A stretch of DNA of 47,548 bases. Source: CAZRIE01 sp964600075. Lineage in GTDB: Bacteria; Bacteroidota; Bacteroidia; Flavobacteriales; Flavobacteriaceae. Numbering within the stretch: position 1 is the first letter of the stretch; every line of letters starts with the position of its first letter. The stretch is from contig CAZRIE010000019.1 in NCBI GenBank assembly GCA_964600075.1, positions 1-47,548 of the forward strand, written 5' to 3'. Under the pieces are notes generated by a model, which was not told the DNA's origin, made no database searches, and was given only the letters and a program-made list of their open reading frames with translations. The translations under genes and the position numbers were made by a program. This document shows positions 25,282-32,249 of the stretch, piece by piece.

Positions 25282-26475
25282 TTAATCCTTAAACAATGGC
25301 GTTTCCGAAAGACTGATCAACCCCGCGTCTTTTTCCTTCAAAATTCTTTTGGTGCGGAGGTAGCGGCTGAGGTTCCATTCGTCAAAATTTTTAGCATTCT
25401 TATCCATACTACTAATGCGTACCATTTCAGAAGCATGTATAAATTCGTTGTTGCCGATCCACATCCCTACATGGACCACTTTTTCAGAGGTGGAGTCCGT
25501 TGCTTTTCTTCCAAAAAACAACAAATCCCCTTTTTCTAGCTTCTCAAAAATTTTGAGGGAGTCAATTGGCTTTCCGATGTGTACTTGTTGGGAAGCGTCA
25601 CGAGGGATAACCATTCCGTTCAGAAAATAGATGGTCTTTGTAAAACCGCTGCAGTCCATACCCTTGGTTGAAGTGCCTCCCCATAGATAGGGTACGCCCA
25701 TTAGTGTCTTTGAAGTAGCGACCAAATTGCCTGCTGTCGGGTCGAGGTTCTCCAGCCATGAATTATACATTTCTGCTTCATCTTTCGGCACAAAAGCTTC
25801 TCGCCCATCGGGGTAACCAACAATAAAATGGCCGGCACCATATTTAATTACTTCAAGTATATCTCCGGCCACCAGGTCGGAAACTATTTGTTTTTGTTGT
25901 TCCCCAAAATACGAATGCCCATAGGTCTTTGTGTAAATAATCTTGTCGGTCGTCTGCCATTGTGCGAATCGCACCTTATCCATCAATTCGACACCACCGT
26001 CATCGACCCATGAAAGGTATTTATCAGGCGTTTGAATATAGTACCAATCACCTTCCTTTTTTAACACTTTTACAGGGGTGCCCAAGGTGGCTTGAGTTGC
26101 CAATTCGGCCGAGTGTTTCGGATTACTTCTTAGATTCGCTACGGAAATATTGATAACGGCCTGTGTATTTCTTTCTAGTTCCCTAGAAGGCAAAAGCTGA
26201 ATACTATCAATAAAATCAATGTTTTCGGTAACTAATTTGTCTTTGAGGGCGGCAACGGCATTGGGCAGATTGCTTTCTCCTTTTAAAATATATCTATCGA
26301 TTTTTTTAACGGCCTCAACATTGAACAGCGCTAAGCGTTTGTCGGGAGCGTATTCGGTTTTTACTTCAGTTATTAGAGTTTCAAGTAAATTTTCACCCTT
26401 GTCTTCAGAAACGCAAGATGCAAGAAAGAGCAATAAAAGTAATGCGATACTCTTCTTCAAATAGGTTTTGTCCAT
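25282..26475 (-). CDS. SH3 - NlpC/P60 cell-wall hydrolase lipoprotein
   Basis: The 397-residue protein has lipobox LFLASC (Cys21). A bacterial SH3 domain lies at about 105-165 (ISVANLRSNPKHSAEL, GDWYYIQTPDKYLSWV), and a second SH3-like region lies at about 180-232. The C-terminal NlpC/P60 domain (about 250-380) has the catalytic triad C275 in GMDCSGFT, H335 in VVHVGMW and H347 in FIHAS. This arrangement matches YkfC-like gamma-D-Glu-diamino-acid endopeptidases, which trim peptidoglycan peptides in the periplasm. It is convergent with the Gfo/Idh/MocA gene, with 9 bp between stops. Confidence 0.93.
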   Translation of the reverse strand: MDKTYLKKSIALLLLLFLASCVSEDKGENLLETLITEVKTEYAPDKRLALFNVEAVKKIDRYILKGESNLPNAVAALKDKLVTENIDFIDSIQLLPSRELERNTQAVINISVANLRSNPKHSAELATQATLGTPVKVLKKEGDWYYIQTPDKYLSWVDDGGVELMDKVRFAQWQTTDKIIYTKTYGHSYFGEQQKQIVSDLVAGDILEVIKYGAGHFIVGYPDGREAFVPKDEAEMYNSWLENLDPTAGNLVATSKTLMGVPYLWGGTSTKGMDCSGFTKTIYFLNGMVIPRDASQQVHIGKPIDSLKIFEKLEKGDLLFFGRKATDSTSEKVVHVGMWIGNNEFIHASEMVRISSMDKNAKNFDEWNLSRYLRTKRILKEKDAGLISLSETPLFKD

Positions 26476-26543
26476 GTTATTGTTGATTATTTTCTTTTTT
26501 AAGTGTGTGCCGACCCTTATGAATTTATGTAAATTTAGCCTAA

Positions 26544-27770
26544 ATGAACAAACTCAAAGTTATAGAACTTTTTGCGGGTGTGGGTGGTTTTCGCTTAGGG
26601 CTCGAAAGGGCCGGAAAATACGAAGTGGTCTGGAGCAACCAATGGGAGCCTTCAACAAAGGCGCAACATGCTTCTATGGTTTATGAAGCTCGGTTTGGAC
26701 CGGAAAACCATAGCAACGAAGATATCTCAGAGGTAGCTACTTCCGATATTCCCGATGCCGATATTTTGGTAGGTGGTTTCCCTTGTCAAGACTATTCCGT
26801 GGCCACAACACTGCAGAATTCAAAAGGACTAATCGGAAAAAAGGGCGTTTTATGGTGGACTATTCATAGAATACTTTCCGAAAAGCAACATCCGCCCAAA
26901 TATCTATTTCTAGAAAATGTTGACCGATTGTTAAAATCACCTTCCCTGCAGCGTGGAAGGGATTTTGCTATCATGCTCAAGAGTCTAGACGATTTGGGCT
27001 ATGCGGTGGAATGGCGCGTTATCAACGCGGCCGATTACGGCATGCCACAACGGCGCAGACGCATCTTTTTCTTGGGGTACCATAAATCGACTTCGATTTA
27101 TAAATCTATCAAAAAAGCAGACAAGTCTGATTGGATCCATACATCGGGAACAATTGCAGCAGCTTTTCCAATTCAAAACCTGTCTAAAGAACCCTCCGTT
27201 TTTCAAATTGAGGAAAATCTGGTAGAACTTTCTGAAAACTTCAATAAGGGTGAAAAATTATCTCCTTTTGAGAATTCAGGTGTCTTTATAAACGGAAAGG
27301 TATTTACAGCAAAAGCTATCCCTAGTTACAATGGCGACCGAACTGTTCTTGGCGATGTACTCCAAAATGGAGAAGTGCCGGATGGTTTCTATGTAGCAGA
27401 AGAAGGCTTTTCGAAATGGAAATATTTAAAAGGATCCAAAAAGGAAGTTCGTACGGCAAAAACCGGTTTTACCTATAACTATAGCGAGGGTGGTATGGTC
27501 TTTCCCGATGCCTTGGATAATGCTTCACGTACAATAATCACTGGGGAGGGCGGAAAATCGCCTTCGCGTTTCAAGCATGTGGTGCAGACCAAAAATGGAT
27601 TGCGCCGTTTGACCCCCCTTGAACTGGAACGACTCAATATGTTTCCCGAGGACCACACGAAATTGGACGGTATTTCCGATTCTAAACGTGCCTTTTTTAT
27701 GGGGAACGCTTTGGTTGTAGGAGTGGTGGAAAAGATTGGAAGTGCATTGGCCGAAAAAGTTCTTCCCTAA
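26544..27770 (+). CDS. DNA (cytosine-5-)-methyltransferase, type II
   Basis: The 408-residue protein has the C5-methyltransferase motifs in order: motif I IELFAGVGGFRLGL (7-20), motif IV GGFPCQDYS with the nucleophile C81, motif VI ENVDRLL (E124-N125-V126), motif VIII QRRRRIFFLG (169-178), motif IX RRLTPLELERLNMFP near 365-380, and motif X FFMGNALVV. A target-recognition region of about 150 residues lies between VIII and IX. It should methylate cytosine in a short DNA site that I cannot name. The next gene looks like a broken cognate endonuclease, so the methyltransferase may now be an orphan. Confidence 0.95.
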   Translation: MNKLKVIELFAGVGGFRLGLERAGKYEVVWSNQWEPSTKAQHASMVYEARFGPENHSNEDISEVATSDIPDADILVGGFPCQDYSVATTLQNSKGLIGKKGVLWWTIHRILSEKQHPPKYLFLENVDRLLKSPSLQRGRDFAIMLKSLDDLGYAVEWRVINAADYGMPQRRRRIFFLGYHKSTSIYKSIKKADKSDWIHTSGTIAAAFPIQNLSKEPSVFQIEENLVELSENFNKGEKLSPFENSGVFINGKVFTAKAIPSYNGDRTVLGDVLQNGEVPDGFYVAEEGFSKWKYLKGSKKEVRTAKTGFTYNYSEGGMVFPDALDNASRTIITGEGGKSPSRFKHVVQTKNGLRRLTPLELERLNMFPEDHTKLDGISDSKRAFFMGNALVVGVVEKIGSALAEKVLP

Positions 27771-27888
27771 TTCCTTTTAGATGAGGTTAATAAACAAACA
27801 TTTCGCCCAAAGGAATGTGGTGCTTATTTCTCATTTTTTTTAAATTATATATCTGACTTACAGCGACCTCTAAGATTAAAATGCTAAA

Positions 27889-28475
27889 ATGACTCACAAA
27901 AGCACCTTTAGCTCAGACCTCCAAAAGGAACAAAAGCTCTCTGTTTTGCTTGATTCCCACTATAATACCTATTTGAAACAATACGATTTTGAGCGTGTAA
28001 AGGATATGAAGCAACAGCTCGTTGGAATTGATCTAATCCTTACCCACAAATCCAATGGTGAAAAAGTTCTGGTCGATGAGAAAGCCCAACTAGACTATGT
28101 CAATGAAAATTTGCCCACATTCGCTTTTGAATTGGGGTACCAAAAAAAGGGGTGGCTTTTCGATGCTTCAAAAAAAACAGATTTTTATGCACTTATTACG
28201 GGCATTTTCTCCGATGAACCCGATACCTATACCTCGTGCAAGATTACTTGGGTAAACCGAAAAAAACTGGTCTATTTTCTAAAGACCCGAAATATCGTTT
28301 CGAATACCTTGGAAGCGTACACAAAAAGGCAAGGGAAATAGAAATAGAGGAATTGGACCACCGTTCTGAAGGTTACCTCTATTTCTCAAGTAAGACCAAA
28401 GCCGAAAAGCCTTTGAATCTCATTTTAAAACTCGATTTTTTAGCACAACAAGGTATTGCCAAGCGTTTGGTCTAA
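27889..28475 (+). pseudogene. Type II restriction endonuclease-like PD-(D/E)XK gene, frameshifted
   Basis: The first frame (27889-28341, 150 codons) has a PD-(D/E)XK-type core: G47-I48-D49 region (LVGIDLIL) followed by V62-D63-E64-K65 (VLVDEKAQ), then FELGYQKKGWLFD. It stops at TAG 28339-28341. A frame displaced by -1 (open from 28236) carries what looks like the missing C-terminus, IEIEELDHRSEGYLYFSS to 28475. Joined, they would make about 195 residues. The shift is equal to one missing base. Candidate slip points are the run of seven A (28260-28266, which in this frame is the pattern A AAA AAA) and the run of five A at 28323-28327. The position 118 bp after a C5 methyltransferase suggests the cognate endonuclease. 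It may be inactivated, an assembly error, or subject to ribosomal slippage. Confidence 0.7.
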
Positions 28476-28485
28476 TATTATTTTT

Positions 28486-28499
28486 AGACCGGTCGGTCT
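28486..28499. terminator. Putative intrinsic terminator behind the endonuclease remnant
   Basis: AGACCGGTCGGTCT folds into a GC-rich stem of 5-6 bp with a tiny loop. It is preceded by TTTTT and followed by TTTTG, so it could act in both directions. Confidence 0.55.
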
Positions 28500-28604
28500 T
28501 TTGATAAGCAAAAAGCTATGGGAGAACAAAACAAGAGTGTCGTTTATCGATTACATACTCTTTTTAATGGCAATAAGGGCACTTAGGCATTCTACTTTTA
28601 ACTG

Positions 28605-28632
28605 CGAATACAGACTATACAGTCTGTATTCG
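28605..28632. terminator. Perfect 12-bp inverted repeat, terminator-like
   Basis: CGAATACAGACT and AGTCTGTATTCG are perfect complements around a 4-nt loop (ATAC), followed by GCTTTT. It could be a terminator or the operator-like remnant of a lost gene. No intact gene ends directly before it. Confidence 0.6.
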
Positions 28633-28653
28633 GCTTTTACATGCCGTAGTTTA

Positions 28654-28895
28654 ATTTATCCGTTTCTTGGAAAAAACATGTTATAAAGTTCGTCACCAAG
28701 GACCGAAGCTTTTTATGCCTAGCGGATTTTAACAATGATGGACAATCGGATATTTCTAGCTCAAAAACATGGAGCGGTACGTTTGTCGAAATTTACCTCA
28801 AGAAGAATGGTGATTTTTCAAACACCCATAGAGTCGTTTCCGAAATGGGAATATACTCTGGTGCCGCAGGTGATATCCGCCTCAGGGGCGAGTAG
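28654..28895 (+). pseudogene. Fragment of an FG-GAP/VCBS-type repeat protein
   Basis: A frame without a proper start reads WKKHVIKFVTKDRSFLC, then ADFNNDGQSDISS, VEIYLKKNGDFS and YSGAAGDIRLRGE before TAG 28893-28895. The pattern aDfNnDGxsDi followed by a strand and a later xxGDid-like motif is typical of FG-GAP beta-propeller blades. The fragment is only about 70 residues, with no signal peptide or partner blades, so it appears to be a leftover of a larger surface protein gene. Confidence 0.5.
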
Positions 28896-29198
28896 TTCTT
28901 TTCCAATAATTATACGCGCAGATAGTATCTAAATTTATTATCTGATTCAAAAAATAAGGTTTTCTCGCTTTTAAGACCTAATAGTTCTTTCCCCAGGCAA
29001 AAGGACACTCTTTAAGCAATACATTTCTTGCAGAATTATGTTTGATCATATCTAGCGTGAGGTTTAGTCGACCAGAACCATATTAACGGAGTGATAATAG
29101 CTTGTTAATGTAGTTTTTAGCCAGCATAGCTCTATTAAACTACTGTTAATCAATGAATAAAATTTGCTTTTCTACAATTTTATGCTATATTGCAAGTT

Positions 29199-29573
29199 AT
29201 GGTAAAAATAGAAAAGTCAGAGAATCAGGAATTTTTAGAGAAATCAATCCACCATCTAGAAGCTACTGGCTTTGAAGACATCAAGGCGAATATCGAGGGC
29301 TACGAAACCCCAAAATCATATCTAATAAAGGGAAGTGATTCGAAAATAACCCCAGATATCGTAGCATTGAAAAATGGCCGTAAATATTATTTTGAAACCA
29401 GTTTAAAGTCGGACAAACCGAGACTTTTAAAGAGCAAATGGCTTTTCTTGGATACTTTAAGCCGTATGAACTCGAATAGGTTTCGAATTATTACCACAAG
29501 AGGTCATTATAAGTTTACAGACACAATGTTGGAAGACATTAACTTGACCAACAAAGAGCCCATAAAAATATAA
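29199..29573 (+). CDS. Small conserved protein with PD-(D/E)XK-like pattern, function unknown
   Basis: The chosen ATG at 29199 gives 124 residues. A TTG at 29190 would add three. The sequence ITPDIVALKNGRKYYFETSL followed by K70 gives a PD (52-53) and a strand with E66 and K70. This resembles nuclease-fold proteins, but the E-x3-K spacing is not canonical. Similar small proteins with PDI...GRKxYFEIALK patterns occur in Flavobacteriaceae, as far as I recall, without a known role. There is no signal peptide. It ends just before a strong bidirectional terminator. Confidence 0.75.
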   Translation: MVKIEKSENQEFLEKSIHHLEATGFEDIKANIEGYETPKSYLIKGSDSKITPDIVALKNGRKYYFETSLKSDKPRLLKSKWLFLDTLSRMNSNRFRIITTRGHYKFTDTMLEDINLTNKEPIKI

Positions 29574-29585
29574 GCCAAGAACAAA

Positions 29586-29623
29586 AAAAAACTAAGAGCC
29601 GCAATTGCGGCTCTTAGTTTTTT
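29586..29623. terminator. Bidirectional intrinsic terminator (perfect 38-bp palindrome)
   Basis: Perfect symmetry around AATT at 29603-29606: stem CTAAGAGCCGC/GCGGCTCTTAG flanked by at least six A on the left and six T on the right. It can stop transcription from both convergent genes. The stop codon of the acetyltransferase gene (29616-29614) lies inside the right arm. Confidence 0.92.
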
Positions 29624-30060
29624 AGTACCATCCCTATATGCGGTATACCATCTTCAAGGTATCCTTCGGCTACTTGTTCAAAACCAAGGGAATGGTAAAA
29701 CCGTTCCAGATACAATTGCGCAGAGACCCGCATTACCGATTCCTTAAAATGATTTCGTACCGCTGCTATCGAAGCCTTCATAATTTGCTTTCCGTACCCA
29801 TATTTACGCTCAAGTTTCTTAACGGCCACCCTGCCGATAGCGGCTTCTTCAAAATAGTCACCTGACTTAAAAATACGAGCATAAGCAACTATTTCCCCTT
29901 CTTTTGTTCCTATAACATGTAATGCTTTTCCATCTTTTCCATCAACATCTTCATAAATGCAATCTTGTTCGACCACGAATATTTGACTTCTCAGACGCAA
30001 TATATCGTGAAGCTCTTTTGTGCTTAGTTTTTCAAACGCTTTTACTTCAATTTTTATCAT
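29614..30060 (-). CDS. ElaA-type GNAT family N-acetyltransferase
   Basis: The 148-residue protein matches the ElaA branch of GNAT acetyltransferases: LRLRSQIFVVEQDCIYEDVD near the N-terminus, GRVAVKKLERKYGYGKQIM as the acetyl-CoA binding motif (R-x-x-G-x-G-like K-Y-G-Y-G-K), and LERFYHSLGFEQV near the end. The substrate of ElaA proteins is not established. The gene starts 1 bp after the stop of the CDF transporter gene on the same strand, so the two are co-transcribed. Its stop lies inside the terminator palindrome. Confidence 0.93.
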   Translation of the reverse strand: MIKIEVKAFEKLSTKELHDILRLRSQIFVVEQDCIYEDVDGKDGKALHVIGTKEGEIVAYARIFKSGDYFEEAAIGRVAVKKLERKYGYGKQIMKASIAAVRNHFKESVMRVSAQLYLERFYHSLGFEQVAEGYLEDGIPHIGMVLKN

Positions 30061-30061
30061 A

Positions 30062-30982
30062 TCAATCTTGGACGATTATTAATTTGCTATCGCATTTACC
30101 GAATTCCGGTTGAATGTTAACGTGATTTATACCGAATTTATGATAAACCTCCTCCTCTATCTGCCCCAAAATGTTGTCAAATTCAGAAAGTCTGATGTCT
30201 GTGTTAAAATCTATATGCGCCTCAAGGTGAACTTCAGCTTCGTTGAGTTGCCATATATGTACGTGATGAACGTTCTTAATGGATTCAATTTTACTAATCG
30301 CTTCTACAATTTGTTGTACCTGAATCGTATTTGGCGTAAAAAGCATGAGCACACGGGTAGAGTCTTTCAGTAAGTCATAGCCCATATATATTAAATAAAG
30401 GGCAATAGCGAAAGTCAATATGGAATCGACCCAATACACTTGATAAAACTTCATTAGAATACCACCAATTAAAACAGCCACCGAGGCCATCATATCCGTC
30501 AATAAATGCAAGTAGGCCGATTTCATGTTCATATTGCTTGCCGCGTCTTTTTTAAGCAACAGGACACTAAACCCGTTTGCGACTATGCCCAATAAAGAAA
30601 GCCATATCACTAAATCGGATTCTATTTCTTGAGGATCAAAAAAGCGTACAACAGCTTCTTTTATCAAAATCACCGCTACAATAATTAAAGTAGCTGCATT
30701 TATGAATGCGGCAATTATTTCTGCGCGCTTATAGCCGAAAGTTTTGTTGTTAGAGGCCTGTTTTTTCGAAAGCAAGTTCGCAATATAGCTTACGACCAGC
30801 GATAGTACATCGCTAAAGTTGTGCAGTGCATCCGATAAAAGGGAAAGACTTCCTGAAACAAGGCCGCCTATCACTTGCGACACCGTAATTATGATGTTAA
30901 GAAGAATCGAAATGATAAGATTTCTCCCTTTTAGATCAGCGTGAGAATGACCATGCGAATGGCTGTGGTGCGAGTGACCCAT
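30062..30982 (-). CDS. Cation diffusion facilitator (CDF) family transporter
   Basis: The 306-residue inner-membrane protein begins with a His-rich stretch (HSHHSHSHGHSH), which probably binds metal. Six hydrophobic segments follow. The CDF metal site is present as H54-x3-D58 (LHNFSD) in TM2 and H159-x3-D163 (HLLTD) in TM5, the pattern typical of zinc transporters. The cytoplasmic C-terminal domain (about 215-306) has HVHIWQLNEAEVHLEAHID. It should export Zn2+ or a similar divalent metal by proton exchange. Confidence 0.94.
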   Translation of the reverse strand: MGHSHHSHSHGHSHADLKGRNLIISILLNIIITVSQVIGGLVSGSLSLLSDALHNFSDVLSLVVSYIANLLSKKQASNNKTFGYKRAEIIAAFINAATLIIVAVILIKEAVVRFFDPQEIESDLVIWLSLLGIVANGFSVLLLKKDAASNMNMKSAYLHLLTDMMASVAVLIGGILMKFYQVYWVDSILTFAIALYLIYMGYDLLKDSTRVLMLFTPNTIQVQQIVEAISKIESIKNVHHVHIWQLNEAEVHLEAHIDFNTDIRLSEFDNILGQIEEEVYHKFGINHVNIQPEFGKCDSKLIIVQD

Positions 30983-31147
30983 TTAATAGAATAGTTAAAT
31001 ACTAGTTGATATATAAGGCAAAACCATCCTTACCGGAAAATATTTATCTTTTTCTGAAGCTTGGCATTTATTGTTGTGAGATGATTGGGTTTACGCAGCC
31101 GTTCGTTGTATAAACAATCCGTTAGCTAAAAAGAAACCTTCGTGCGA

Positions 31148-31579
31148 TTACGAGCAAGGTATTTTCTCTATTCTTCGTTCATGTCTTCCGCCAGAAAAAC
31201 TGGTGGTCAAAAAAGTTTTAACCATTTCAAGAGCCTGGGGCAACGAAATAAACCTAGCTGGAAGACTTAGAATATTAGCGTCATTGTGTTCTCTACCGAG
31301 CTCTACAATTTCTTTCGTCCAACACAGCGCACAACGAACCTTTTGATGCTTATTGGCGGTCATTGACGCCCCATTTCCACTACCACAAACGATGATGCCA
31401 TAATCTACGTTACCTTCTTCAACGTCAGAAGCCACAGGATGTATGAAATCAGGATAATCTACACTATCCGTTCCATCGGTACCATAATTTTTTATTTCTA
31501 TGTCCATAGATTTAAGTAAACCTACTATGGCTAGTTTATACTCTGTACCGGCATGATCATTTCCAATTGCTATTTTCAT
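31148..31579 (-). CDS. rpiB: Ribose-5-phosphate isomerase B
   Basis: From ATG 31579 the protein has 143 residues, the usual RpiB length. A second ATG three codons upstream (31588) is possible. Family features are the GNDHAG loop (D8-H9), C65 in the CGSGNG phosphate loop, and REHNDANIL with the conserved Asn. The enzyme interconverts ribose 5-phosphate and ribulose 5-phosphate in the pentose phosphate pathway. It is transcribed away from rnr, with a 670-bp AT-rich spacer between them. Confidence 0.95.
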   Translation of the reverse strand: MKIAIGNDHAGTEYKLAIVGLLKSMDIEIKNYGTDGTDSVDYPDFIHPVASDVEEGNVDYGIIVCGSGNGASMTANKHQKVRCALCWTKEIVELGREHNDANILSLPARFISLPQALEMVKTFLTTSFSGGRHERRIEKIPCS

Positions 31580-32249
31580 CTTTCTCATGTATTGATAGAA
31601 ATTGTATCAGTAACAGTGGTCGAAAACATTGTTTTAATTTATTCTAATAAATTAAAACCACTGTTTTACAAATGTACGAATTGAAGTGCTTCACCACAAA
31701 ATAGATAAGGTTTACAACATCTATTTTCATACGAAGAAAAATCGTTGTTCATTTGTAATAGCTAAACCGTGCATTAGCTGTTAATAACCTTCCAAAAGAA
31801 AGTAGTATTAAATTTTGATTTGTTGTTGCAATAGTGCTCTACAAAACTAATAGTAAATCGAGCAATCTTTTTATCCTCTTTTCATAGCTACATATTAAAT
31901 AAAATTCCACGGTAGTTAACAATAAATTTACCTCTACTTATCAAAAATTTAATGTTGATAGCGGTTATTAACCTATACTAATAATGATAACAACACTCTG
32001 ATTTGGTGTTAGATGATAACTGTACAATTTGTCAACAAGTTTTATAAACGGTTTATAGCAAGTTTTACCCCAATTATTTTTAAGCACTATTAACACACTA
32101 TCATAAGCACCATTTTTATTTTAAATTTTAAAAAAGGTAAAATGATTATTATATAGTTGTTGATAACCTCAGTTTTAGTGCTATTGAAGCTGCAATAAAG
32201 GCTAATGGATTATAATTCGTAATTTTCCACCCAAATAAGAAAATACTTA
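31580..32249. other. AT-rich divergent intergenic region with repeated TGTTRATAACC motifs
   Basis: No gene is visible in 670 bp between rpiB (-) and rnr (+). An 11-mer of the form TGTTRATAACC occurs at 31779-31789 and 32158-32168, and in inverse orientation with one mismatch at 31963-31973. The complement TTATCAACA resembles a DnaA box (TTATNNACA). Further near matches lie at 31984-31993 and 32013-32022. The region is rich in A+T and holds a near-palindrome at 31613-31664. Confidence 0.6.
31613..31664. repeat. Imperfect palindrome upstream of rpiB
   Basis: Inner arms GTTTTAATTTATT (31631-31643) and AATAAATTAAAAC (31646-31658) are perfect complements with a 2-nt centre. Outer arms ACAGTGGT (31613-31620) and ACCACTGT (31657-31664) also pair, with an 11-bp interruption on the left. 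This may be a regulatory site for rpiB. Confidence 0.6.

Larger units (their letters stand above)
28476..29198. other. Non-coding stretch with gene remnant and hairpins
   Basis: No intact gene is visible in these 723 bp. It contains two strong inverted repeats (28486-28499 and 28605-28632) and a remnant of an FG-GAP-type coding sequence (about 28654-28895). The last 300 bp are AT-rich with no recognisable feature. It looks like eroded DNA behind the restriction-modification locus. Confidence 0.6.

Noticed and set aside
29163..29193. TTTG plus TATATTGC promoter-like pair before the 124-residue protein
   Set aside because: The spacing is good, but the implied transcript start coincides with the start codon. 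A leaderless mRNA cannot be supported from sequence alone.
31580..32249. Calling the rpiB-rnr gap the replication origin
   Set aside because: No perfect TTATCCACA boxes, no dnaA nearby, and gene orientation further out does not support a switch. Kept only as a hypothesis.
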